Notes under the pieces: model-generated
Told to the model about the DNA's origin: nothing
The model's input: the letters and a program-made list of their open reading frames with translations, nothing else
Databases searched by the model: none
Program-made: the position numbers and the translations under genes
Assembly (NCBI GenBank): GCA_964462635.1
Contig: CAYWYJ010000001.1
Location: 1 to 64,000, forward strand
Direction: 5' to 3'
DNA from: JBFMAI01 sp964462635
GTDB taxonomy: Bacteria > Planctomycetota > Phycisphaerae > UBA1845 > Fen-1342
Length of the DNA stretch: 64,000 nt
In this document: piece by piece, positions 7,629 to 15,304 of the stretch
Layout of the letters: each line of letters opens with the position of its first letter
Position numbering within the stretch: the first letter of the stretch is position 1

Positions 7629-9587
7629 CTATTGTTCGCCGCGCGGCTGGGGGGGCTCCTGAAGCTTGATGTCGAGCGTGACTTCGCGGTCGCCGCGGAC
7701 GACCACGACTTTGAGCGTGTCGCCCGGCTTGCACTCGCGCAGGATGTCCATGTACGCGTAGATGTCCTTGATGGGGTGGTCGTTGATACGGACGATCCGG
7801 TCGCCGTCCTGCATCCCGGCCGTCTTGGCCGCCCCGCCATCCAGAACGGCGGTGGCGACGACGCCCGACTGATCGCTGCCCGTGAAGTCCGGCATGATCC
7901 CCAGCCGCACGGTGGGCCGCGTCGGTTTCTCGACCTCGCTGCTGGTGGGGTGGTCGGCGTGGCCGGCGCCCGGGGTATCCTCGGCCTTCGCCGCGTCCTT
8001 CTCGTGCTCGGCGGCGGGCTTCATCTCCAGGTCTTCATCCTTCGGCTCCGCGGTGTCGGCCTGGAACGTCGGCCCCGCCTCCAGGTCGGCCAGCTCCCGG
8101 ACCAGGGGGCTGAAGGCGGCGAGGATGCGCGCGGCCCCGACGGCGTCGATGCGGTCCCAATCGTCGTCCGGCTGGTGGTACTGCTTGTGGACCCCGGTGA
8201 ACGCGAACAGCACCGGGATGTCGTGTCGGTAGAACGGGAAGTGGTCGCTGTTGCCGGCGATGCCCGCCGGCGCCCGGTACGGCAGGCCTACCACTTCGGC
8301 GGCGTGGCGGACGAGCTCGGAGAACTCGGTGGCGCTGTGCGTGCCGAAGACCGTCAGGGCCCCGTCGCCGAGTCGGCCGACCATGTCGAAGTTAATCATC
8401 GCGCGGATGCCCTCCCGGGGCACGGTCGGGTGCCCCAGGAAGTGCTCGCTGCCCAGCAGCCCCATTTCTTCGGCACTGAAGGCCGCGAAGAGGACGTTCC
8501 GCCGGAGCCCGCCCGCCCGGCCCAGGGCCCGCGCCAGCTCGATCACCGCGGCGGTCCCGGAGGCGTTGTCGTCGGCCCCGTTGTGAATCTGCGGGGTGGT
8601 GTCGGCGTTGCCCCAGGTCGGGGCGATGCGGCCGAGGTGGTCATAATGGGCCCCGACGACGATGGTCTCGTTGGTCCCGCCCGTGCCGCGCAGCAGCCCG
8701 AGCACGTTGCGGGTCGGGAAGCAGTTGGTGTGCAGGCCGGTCTTGAGCGTGACGTTCAGGCCCAGGTCGGCGGACAGGGGCTTGCGGTCGCGGTTCAGCT
8801 TCTCCTCGAGCTCGACCAGCGTGCCCAGCCCGGCCTTGCGGACCAGGGCGTCGGCCAGCTCGCGCGTGACGTGGACCATGGGCAGGTCGAAGGTCCGCTC
8901 ACTGAAGTCCTCGCGGAACTCATACAGCGAGTCGCCGGCGTCCTTCCGCGAGGGTGGGTTGACGATCAGCACGGCCTTGGCCCCCTCCCGGTGGGCCGTG
9001 CGGGCCTTCCGCGAGAACAGCGCGTACCGCGAGGGCTCCTTGCCGCCGAACTCGGCCTCGGGGTCGTCGGCGGGCGGCTCATATCGGAACATGAGGACGA
9101 TCTTGTCGGTGGCGTCGAAGCCCGCGTAGTCGTCGTAGTCGTACGCCTTGGCCCGGATGCCGTAGCCGGCGAAGGCCAGGGGGCCCGCGACCTCCCCCGA
9201 GTCGCTGAATGGGAGCGGGATCCAGTCACGTCGCACCCGCCAGGGGTGATCCACCCCCTCGATCTTCAGCGTCGCCTCGTCGTCCACGATCTTCTTGCCG
9301 CGGCAGACCTCGAAGGACTGGAAAAACGTGCCGTCCTGGCCGGCGGGGCTCAGGCCGGCGTCGGTGAACTGCCGGGCGATGTACTCGGCGGCGAGCTCGA
9401 TCCCCTCGGTGCCGGGGAGCCGGCCCGTCAGCTCGTCGCTCGCCAGGTACTTCACGTGGGCGAGGTAGCGGTCAGGGTCAAACGCCGTCGGCTTGACGGG
9501 CCGCGTGGTCGGGTCGGCCCCGCACGCCAGCGCGACACCGCACACGGCCAACCAGACGGTCAAGAGCGGGACGCGGGACTTCGTCAT
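7629..9587 (-). CDS. M28 family zinc aminopeptidase with PA insert and C-terminal PDZ domain
   Basis: The 652-residue exported enzyme has a signal peptide, possibly a lipoprotein type (LTVWLAVCGVALACGADP). A protease-associated-like insert lies at about residues 130-250. The M28 catalytic core follows with the full zinc ligand set: GAHYDHLG, NGADDNASG, FSAEEMGLLGSEH with the catalytic Glu pair, INFDMVGR, and a late His in KQYHQPDDDWD. After an acidic linker, a PDZ domain fills about residues 555-640 (GVVATAVLDGGAAKTAGMQD). It probably trims peptides in the periplasm. AGGAGCAA precedes the ATG. It is divergent from kamA across a 450-nt spacer. Confidence 0.93.
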   Translation of the reverse strand: MTKSRVPLLTVWLAVCGVALACGADPTTRPVKPTAFDPDRYLAHVKYLASDELTGRLPGTEGIELAAEYIARQFTDAGLSPAGQDGTFFQSFEVCRGKKIVDDEATLKIEGVDHPWRVRRDWIPLPFSDSGEVAGPLAFAGYGIRAKAYDYDDYAGFDATDKIVLMFRYEPPADDPEAEFGGKEPSRYALFSRKARTAHREGAKAVLIVNPPSRKDAGDSLYEFREDFSERTFDLPMVHVTRELADALVRKAGLGTLVELEEKLNRDRKPLSADLGLNVTLKTGLHTNCFPTRNVLGLLRGTGGTNETIVVGAHYDHLGRIAPTWGNADTTPQIHNGADDNASGTAAVIELARALGRAGGLRRNVLFAAFSAEEMGLLGSEHFLGHPTVPREGIRAMINFDMVGRLGDGALTVFGTHSATEFSELVRHAAEVVGLPYRAPAGIAGNSDHFPFYRHDIPVLFAFTGVHKQYHQPDDDWDRIDAVGAARILAAFSPLVRELADLEAGPTFQADTAEPKDEDLEMKPAAEHEKDAAKAEDTPGAGHADHPTSSEVEKPTRPTVRLGIMPDFTGSDQSGVVATAVLDGGAAKTAGMQDGDRIVRINDHPIKDIYAYMDILRECKPGDTLKVVVVRGDREVTLDIKLQEPPQPRGEQ

Positions 9588-10037
9588 CGGGATTGCTCCT
9601 GGGCGAGGCGGCCGCGGGTTAAGCTACCCGCAAACGCACCGGCCGGCACTGCTCGGCGGGGGCGCTTTGGTACCGGACCTTCCGGCCACCCCGCCAAGTG
9701 TACGGGCGGCCGGCGGGTCGTCGCCAGCAGATTGTATCCGCCGCGGGCAACCCGCTCGGTCGTGTGCGGGCGGTCGGGTCCGGCCGAGACCAGCGCGGGG
9801 CCGAGGTCCGGGCGGGACGCGCCGGTGTCGCCCGGGGGGGCTGAAGCACCGGGCCCGGTCGTCCGATGAAAGGAAATCGTCAAAGAAACGAAGTTGCACT
9901 TGACTCCGCGTGGTCTTGATTTATGTATTACATAACACGATGCGGCGACTGGCGCGGTCGCGTTAAAGAATCGGGACCGTTCCGTATGGAAGTCGGATTG
10001 ACTCGGTCACGCCCCGCCGCGTAGGACCAAAGGAAGC
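9588..10037. other. regulatory spacer between divergent M28 and kamA genes
   Basis: No gene is seen. The segment 9880-9940 is AT-rich within a GC-rich genome. It holds TTGACT at 9900-9905 and a perfect palindrome at 9921-9935. A ribosome site AAGGAAG lies just before the kamA ATG. Confidence 0.5.
9921..9935. promoter_or_regulatory. perfect palindrome, candidate operator
   Basis: TTATGTA-T-TACATAA is a perfect 7-bp inverted repeat around one base. It lies about 17 nt after TTGACT (9900-9905) and so may overlap the -10 region for kamA. The position suits a repressor or activator of the kamA operon or of the divergent peptidase gene. Confidence 0.4.
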
Positions 10038-11572
10038 ATGGACGACCAGGTTTTGGGCTCCGATCCGGAGCCCGACGGTACGCACCCCCAGCCTCTTCCC
10101 CTTCCCCTTCTGAAGCCCACGGTCGCTGCCGTTGTCGAACGGCCGGCTCGCGCGCTGCGAAATCGCCGGGTCCGCCGGCCCAATCCGCGCAACGGGCCAA
10201 TGGCGGCCCCCGCCCCGCCGCGGGAGAGTGGCGGCGCCGAGCGGTCGCCGACGCGGGAGCCCGCGCCGCCGCGGCACGTTATCAGCCCGCGCAGCGACGA
10301 GTTTCGTCGGCAGTACTTCCCGGACGCGAGCCTGCGGCAGTGGAACGACTGGCGCTGGCAGCTCCGCACCCGCGTCCGCAACCTGGCCGGGCTCAGCCGC
10401 ATCGTCCGCCTGTCGGTGGACGAGGAGGAGGCCGTCCGGCGGCTGGGCGGACAACTGCCGGTGGGGATCACGCCGTACTATGCCGCGTTGCTGGACGCAG
10501 AGGATGCGAACCAGCCGCTGCGCAAGACGGTGGTGCCCGTGACCGGGGAGTTCGTCACGTCGCCCGGGGAGGCGGACGACCCGCTGGCTGAAGACAGCCA
10601 TATGCCGGTGCCGGGGCTGGTCCACCGCTACCCGGACCGGGTGTTGTTCCTTGTCACGAGCTTTTGCGCCACCTACTGCCGGTATTGCACGCGGGCGCGG
10701 ATGGTCGGCCAGACCGGCGAGTACCACTTCAATACGGAGCAATACGAGCGGGCCCTGGACTACATCGCGGCCCACCCGCAGGTTCGGGACGTGCTGATTT
10801 CCGGCGGCGACCCACTGACGATGATGGACGACCGGCTCGACTGGCTGCTGTCGCGGGTGCGCGCCATCCCGCACGTGGAGTTCGTGCGGCTGGGCACCAA
10901 GGTGCCGACCGTCCTGCCGCAACGGATCACGCCGGAGCTGTGCCGGATGCTGCGGCGGCACAACCCGCTGTGGATGAGCATCCACTTCATGCACCCGGCC
11001 GAACTGACCCCGGAGGTTCAGCAGGCGTGCGGGCGGCTGGCCGATGCGGGCATCCCGCTCGGCAGCCAGACCGTGCTGGTGCGCGGGGTGAACGACGACG
11101 TGGAGACGATGAAGCGGCTCGTACACGGGTTGCTCAAGGTACGGGTCCGGCCGTACTACCTGTACCAGTGCGACCCGATCTCGGGCTCCGGGCACTTTCG
11201 GACNNNNNNNNNNNNNNNNNNNNNNNNNNNNNNNNNNNNNNNNNNNNNNNNNNNNNNNNNNNNNNNNNNNNNNNNNNNNNNNNNNNNNNNNNNNNNNNNN
11301 NNNGGCCGTACTACCTGTACCAGTGCGACCCGATCTCGGGCTCCGGGCACTTTCGGACGTCGGTGGCCAAGGGATTGGAGATCATCGCCGGGCTGCGCGG
11401 CCACACGACCGGCTACGCGGTACCGACGCTGGTAATCGACGCCCCGGGCGGCGGCGGGAAGATCCCCCTGCTGCCGGACCCGGTCGTCGGGCACGACGGG
11501 CAGGGCGTTCTGTTGCGAAACTACGAGGGCCGTACCTTCCGCTATCCCGACACGCGCTCCGACTGCCCTTGA
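10038..11572 (+). CDS. kamA: KamA-family radical SAM aminomutase (lysine 2,3-aminomutase-like), broken by assembly gap
   Basis: The family uses SAM, a 4Fe-4S cluster and PLP to move an amino group between carbons 2 and 3 of lysine or a related amino acid. The cluster motif CATYCRYC (CX3CX2C) lies at about residue 213. SGGDPLTM, MSIHFMHP and SGSGHFRT follow, and the PLP-binding lysine lies in DAPGGGGKIPLLP after the gap. The 100 Ns at 11204-11303 break the frame, but the flanks 11149-11203 and 11304-11358 are the same 55 bases. Joining them gives an unbroken 459-residue protein of normal length. The start has a good ribosome site (AAGGAAG). The Arg/Pro-rich N-terminal extension (residues 1-90) is not conserved-looking. 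Two ATP-grasp genes and a GNAT gene follow. The true substrate is uncertain. Confidence 0.92.
11149..11358. other. scaffold gap with duplicated 55-bp contig ends
   Basis: Exactly 100 Ns (11204-11303) lie between two identical 55-base segments (11149-11203 and 11304-11358). This is the pattern left when two contigs sharing a k-mer-sized end are placed side by side without merging. It is an assembly feature, not biology. Confidence 0.9.
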
Positions 11573-11653
11573 CGGCGGCCCGGACGCGTGTTGCGGTGCG
11601 TTCGGCGGCCCCTGGCGGGCGTGAGCCAAGACGGGTATTTAGGATCATGAGAC

Positions 11654-11713
11654 GCCCGCCGGGAGGGCGAGCCTCCCGGCGAGCCGCGGCTCGGCAGGAG
11701 CCTCGCCTTCCTG
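11654..11713. repeat. family-1 palindromic intergenic repeat
   Basis: GGGAGGGCGAGCCTCCCGGC, the core GAGCCGCGGCTCGGC, and a closing GGAGCCTCGCCTTCC arm form a long imperfect palindrome. It sits between kamA and the first ATP-grasp gene and could shape or partly terminate the operon transcript. Confidence 0.7.
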
Positions 11714-11774
11714 CACGGCTATGAATACCCATGCAGATAGATGGGCCGGCGACGCGGCCCCAGGAAACCCTGCG

Positions 11775-12818
11775 ATGAGGATTGGTCTGACCTACGACTT
11801 GCGGGCGGACTACCTGGCGGCGGGCTTCGGCGAGGAAGAGACCGCCGAGTTCGACCGCGTCAGCACGATCGACGCGATCGACGAGGCCCTGCGACAGCTT
11901 GGGCACCAGACCGACCGAATCGGGCATGTGCATCGTCTGGTCGCCCGGCTGGCCGGCGGTGAGCGGTGGGACCTGGTCTTCAACATCGCGGAGGGGCTCC
12001 GCGGGGTCTCGCGGGAGGCCCAGGTGCCGGCGGTGCTGGAGGCCTTCAACATCCCGTACACGTTCTCCGATCCACTCGTTGCGGCGTTGACGCTGCACAA
12101 GGCGATGACCAAGCGCGTGCTGCGCGACCTGGGCGTAACGACCGCCCCGTTCTGCGTGGTCGAAACCGAGGACGACGTTCGCCGGGTGGACCTCCCGTAC
12201 CCCCTGTTCGCCAAGCCGCTGGCCGAAGGGACCGCCAAGGGCATCGACGGGCAGTCCAAGATCGACACCCCCCGGCAACTGGCCGACGTGTGCCGCCGGC
12301 TGCTGGCGACGTTCCGCCAGCCCGTGCTCGTGGAGACGTTCCTCCCCGGGCGCGAGTTCACCGTGGCGATCACGGGCACCGGCGCGGAGGCCGTCGCGAT
12401 CGGGACGATGGAGATCATCCTGCGGTCCGGCGCCGAGCCGCACTCCTACACCTACATCAACAAGGAGCAGTGCGAGGAGCTGTGCGAGTTTCCGATGGCG
12501 GACCCCGAGTCGGCGGCGGCCGCGGCGGAGCTGTCGCTGGCGGCTTGGCGCGGCCTGGGTTGCCGGGACGCCGGCCGCGTGGACCTGCGGGCCGACGCCG
12601 ACGGCCGGCTGCACGTCATGGAGCTCAACCCACTGCCGGGGTTGCACCCCACGCACTCCGACCTGCCGATGATCGCTACCGCCGTCGGCCTGTCGTACAC
12701 CGAGCTGATCGGGCGCATCGTGCGCTCGGCGGCCACCCGCCGGACGCTGCCCGATCCCCGTGTGGCCCGGCTGCTGGCCGGCACGGGCGTCGGCGTGCCC
12801 GTCGAGACCGTGCCGTGA
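11775..12818 (+). CDS. ATP-grasp ligase, D-Ala-D-Ala ligase-like (first of pair)
   Basis: The 347-residue protein has the three-part ATP-grasp layout. An N-terminal Rossmann-like domain starts MRIGLTYDLRADYL. The central region carries LHKAMTKRVLRDLGV and LFAKPLAEGTAKGI (ATP-binding Lys, about residue 150). The C-terminal metal/phosphate block is VMELNPLPGLHPTHSDLP, like the D-Ala-D-Ala ligase ending. Such enzymes activate a carboxylate as acyl-phosphate and join it to an amine. The start at 11775 follows AGGAAACC; an earlier in-frame ATG at 11721 lies next to a repeat. It overlaps the next ATP-grasp gene by 4 nt. Inference: it ligates an amino acid made or modified by the neighbouring aminomutase. 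Confidence 0.88.
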   Translation: MRIGLTYDLRADYLAAGFGEEETAEFDRVSTIDAIDEALRQLGHQTDRIGHVHRLVARLAGGERWDLVFNIAEGLRGVSREAQVPAVLEAFNIPYTFSDPLVAALTLHKAMTKRVLRDLGVTTAPFCVVETEDDVRRVDLPYPLFAKPLAEGTAKGIDGQSKIDTPRQLADVCRRLLATFRQPVLVETFLPGREFTVAITGTGAEAVAIGTMEIILRSGAEPHSYTYINKEQCEELCEFPMADPESAAAAAELSLAAWRGLGCRDAGRVDLRADADGRLHVMELNPLPGLHPTHSDLPMIATAVGLSYTELIGRIVRSAATRRTLPDPRVARLLAGTGVGVPVETVP

Positions 12819-13840
12819 ACGTCGTCATCCTGCACGACGACCTTCCGCCGACCGCCCGCCCCGATGAGCTGGACGTGCTCGTTCAGGCCCAGGCCGTCGG
12901 CGAGGCCCTGACCCGCCTCGGCCACACCGCCGGCACGCTGTCGTGCCCGCTGGACCTGCCGACGGTGGCCGCCGAGTTGCAGCGCCGGCGACCGGATCGC
13001 GTCTTCAACATCGTCGAGAGCGTGGGGGGCCGGGGGCGGCTGATTCACCTGGCCCCCGCCCTGCTGGACGCGCTCGGCCTGCCGTACACCGGGGCGTCCA
13101 CGACGCCGATGTTCGTCACGTCCAACAAGGTGCTGGCCAAACGGGTGTTTCAATCGGCCGGTATCCCGACGCCGCCGTGGATTGAGCTGGGTGGCGGCCC
13201 GGCGGCGCTGCCGGCACCGGGGCGGTACATCATCAAGTCCGTCTGGGAAGAAGCGTCGCTGGGGTTGGAGGACGACAGCATCATCGCGGCGACGGACGCG
13301 GCGGCGGTGCGCGACGCGATTGCGGTCCGGGTCGACCGGCTTGGCGGCGAGGCCTTCGCCGAGGCGTTCATCGCCGGGCGGGAGTTCAACTTGTCGGTCC
13401 TCGCCGGCGACGACGGCCCCGAAGTCCTGCCGCCGGCGGAGATTCACTTCGTCGATTACGCACCCGACCGGCCGCGGCTGGTCGGCTACCGGGCCAAGTG
13501 GGATCCCGCTTCGTTTGAGTACCACCACACGCCGCGGAGCTTCGAGTTTCCGGCGACGGACCGGCCGCTGCTGGACGAGTTGCGGCGGCTGGCCCGGGCG
13601 TGTTGGGAGCTGTTGGGGCTGCGTGGGTACGCGCGGGTGGACTTCCGCGTGGACACGGACGGGCGGCCCTGGGTGCTCGAAGTGAACGCCAATCCGTGCC
13701 TGTCGCCGGACGCGGGCTTCCCGGCGGCGGCGCAGCAGGGCGGCGTGAGCTTCGATCAGGTGATCGCCCGCATTCTGGCGGACGTGCCGGGGCGGATCAG
13801 AAACAACCCCGCCGCATCCATCGGCTCAGGGGGACGTTGA
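12815..13840 (+). CDS. ATP-grasp ligase (second of pair)
   Basis: The 341-residue protein starts at a GTG inside the stop of the preceding gene (GTGA) and ends in a TGATG overlap with the GNAT gene. ATP-grasp features are SNKVLAKRVFQSAGIPTPPW, the ATP-binding segment RYIIKSVWEEASLGLED, the central FIAGREFNLSVLAG, and the metal-binding C-terminal block VLEVNANPCLSPDAGFP. The N-terminal domain is divergent (VVILHDDLPPTARPDELDVL). It is a paralogue of its neighbour but far from identical, so the two probably catalyse successive ligations, or one may be regulatory. The substrate is unknown. Confidence 0.87.
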   Translation: MNVVILHDDLPPTARPDELDVLVQAQAVGEALTRLGHTAGTLSCPLDLPTVAAELQRRRPDRVFNIVESVGGRGRLIHLAPALLDALGLPYTGASTTPMFVTSNKVLAKRVFQSAGIPTPPWIELGGGPAALPAPGRYIIKSVWEEASLGLEDDSIIAATDAAAVRDAIAVRVDRLGGEAFAEAFIAGREFNLSVLAGDDGPEVLPPAEIHFVDYAPDRPRLVGYRAKWDPASFEYHHTPRSFEFPATDRPLLDELRRLARACWELLGLRGYARVDFRVDTDGRPWVLEVNANPCLSPDAGFPAAAQQGGVSFDQVIARILADVPGRIRNNPAASIGSGGR

Positions 13841-14355
13841 TGAAACCCGACGGCGCTGCGTCACCGGAGTCAGTCTCGCTGCGGGATTCCGTCCGCCCGG
13901 GCGACGCGGCGGCGGTGCGGGCGATGGTTGCCGCAACGGGGTTCTTCGTGCCGGCGGAAGTCGAGGTCGCCGTCGAGCTGGTCGAGGAGCGGCTGCGGCG
14001 TGGGGTGGACAGCGGGTACCTGTTCCTCTTTGCGGAAATGGCCGGGCGGCCGGTCGGGTACACGTGCTACGGACCGATTGCCTGTGCCGTCGGCAGTTAC
14101 GACCTGTACTGGATCGTCGTGGACCCCGCGCACCAGGGGCACGGCCTGGGCCGGCACCTTGTGACCGCGACGGAGCAGCGCATCCGGGACGCCGGTGGCC
14201 GGCACGTCTATGTGGAAACCTCCGGCCGGCCGCTGTACCTCCCCACGCGTGCGTTTTACGAGCGCTGCGGCTACGAGGTCGTGGCGACACTGCCCGACTT
14301 CTACGCGCCCGGCGATGACAAGGTCGTCTACCGCAAGGTGCTGCGCCCAGGGTAG
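13840..14355 (+). CDS. GNAT family N-acetyltransferase
   Basis: The 171-residue protein has a single GNAT domain: SVSLRDSVRPGDAAAVRAM at the start, the core strand DLYWIVVDPAHQGHGLGRHL carrying the acetyl-CoA loop (Q/H-G-H-G-L-G), and the late block PTRAFYERCGYEVVATLPDF. It acetylates an amine with acetyl-CoA. It is shorter than beta-lysine acetyltransferases of the AblB type (around 270 residues), so it is not a clear AblB. The TGATG overlap with the second ATP-grasp gene shows it is the last gene of the kamA operon. It probably caps or modifies the operon's product, or gives self-protection. Confidence 0.9.
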   Translation: MKPDGAASPESVSLRDSVRPGDAAAVRAMVAATGFFVPAEVEVAVELVEERLRRGVDSGYLFLFAEMAGRPVGYTCYGPIACAVGSYDLYWIVVDPAHQGHGLGRHLVTATEQRIRDAGGRHVYVETSGRPLYLPTRAFYERCGYEVVATLPDFYAPGDDKVVYRKVLRPG

Positions 14356-14447
14356 TCGCCGCCGCGGGAACAAGTGGAATCCCCATCGGTCAGTCAGCGG
14401 CTCCCGGAGACGCTGCCGCAGTACGGAGGGCAGTTTGCGGCGCGCAA

Positions 14448-14550
14448 GGGAGGGCGAGGCTCCTGCCGGGCCGTTTCTCCACGCCGCGGCGCTCTTCTCG
14501 GGCCGTTTCTCCCGCGCCGCGGCACGGCTCAGCAGGAGCTTCGCCCTCCC
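14448..14550. repeat. family-1 palindromic intergenic repeat, long-arm copy
   Basis: Near-perfect arms (GGGAGGGCGAGGCTCCTGC and GCAGGAGCTTCGCCCTCCC) stand about 65 bases apart. The middle contains two GGGCCGTTTCTCC-type units. It lies after the GNAT stop and may end the kamA operon transcript. The rest of 14356-14698 holds only the YceI promoter. Confidence 0.7.
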
Positions 14551-14646
14551 GTCCCCGGCGATCGGTGCAGGACTCGTCCGGTCCCCGGCGCCGGCGCCAG
14601 ACCTCTTCATTGCGGGTTGGCCGCCCGCCGCGGCGAGGAGCGGCGC

Positions 14647-14652
14647 TATAAT
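14647..14652 (+). promoter_or_regulatory. -10 box upstream of YceI gene
   Basis: A perfect TATAAT, 46 nt before the YceI ATG. No convincing -35 element lies at 16-18 nt upstream. Confidence 0.45.
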
Positions 14653-14698
14653 CACCGGTTGAATTGGGCCGATCGGAACAACCCGCAGGAGGATTGCC

Positions 14699-15304
14699 AT
14701 GACACGCCACATCGCAAGAGGACTGCTCACGCTGTTGGTCGCCGCGCCGGCGCTGATGGTATGGGCCCAGAAGAGCGACCCGACGCCGGCGGAAACCACG
14801 GGGACGTACGACGTGGACGCCGTCCACTCGTCGGTCGTGTTCCGCATCAAGCACCTGAACGCGGCGTATTTCTATGGTCGCTTCAACGAGATCGCGGGCA
14901 CGTTCGTGCTCGACGACGCCGACCCGGCCCGCGGGGCGTTTGACGTGCAGGTCAAGGTCGCCAGCGTGGACACCGCCAACGCCGACCGCGACAAGCACCT
15001 GAAGTCCCCCGACTTCTTCGACGCCGAGCAGTTCCCGCTCATCACGTTCAAGAGCCGGAGCGTCAGGAAGGCCGGCGAGACCACGCTCGAAGTCGCCGGC
15101 GACCTCACGCTCCACGGCGTGACCAGGCCGCTCACGGTGAAGATCGAGCGCACCGGGAGCGGCACGGGGATGCGGGGCGAGTTCCGCGGCGGCTGGGAGA
15201 CGGTGTTCGAAATCAAGCGCAGCGATTTCGGCATGAACAAGCTGATGGGCCCGGTCGGCGATGACGTGCGGCTCATGGTCAGCGTCGAGGGCGTTCGCCA
15301 GTAG
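14699..15304 (+). CDS. YceI family periplasmic lipid/isoprenoid-binding protein
   Basis: The 201-residue protein has a signal peptide ending near residue 23 (LVAAPALMVWAQ) and one YceI lipocalin-like barrel. The family signature runs from YDVDAVHSSVVFRIKHLNAA through SVDTANADRDKHLKSPDFFD and FPLITFKSRSVRK to LTLHGVTRPLTVKI and RSDFGMNKLMGPVGDDVRL. The family binds isoprenoid quinones or similar lipids in the periplasm and is often linked to stress. The ribosome site CAGGAGG precedes ATG 14699. Its 3' end overlaps the convergent hydrolase gene by 26 nt. Confidence 0.95.
   Translation: MTRHIARGLLTLLVAAPALMVWAQKSDPTPAETTGTYDVDAVHSSVVFRIKHLNAAYFYGRFNEIAGTFVLDDADPARGAFDVQVKVASVDTANADRDKHLKSPDFFDAEQFPLITFKSRSVRKAGETTLEVAGDLTLHGVTRPLTVKIERTGSGTGMRGEFRGGWETVFEIKRSDFGMNKLMGPVGDDVRLMVSVEGVRQ

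Noticed and set aside
7632..9869. Open frame of 745 codons on the + strand opposite the M28 peptidase
   Set aside because: Antisense shadow of a high-GC gene; no domain, ribosome site or codon sense, while the minus strand carries all M28 motifs.
10038..11572. kamA as a pseudogene or frameshifted gene
   Set aside because: The break is explained by the N gap with duplicated ends; merging the 55-bp copies restores the full frame.
10038..14355. Simple ablA-ablB pair for N-epsilon-acetyl-beta-lysine
   Set aside because: The GNAT is far shorter than AblB, and two ATP-grasp ligases lie between; kept only as an alternative.
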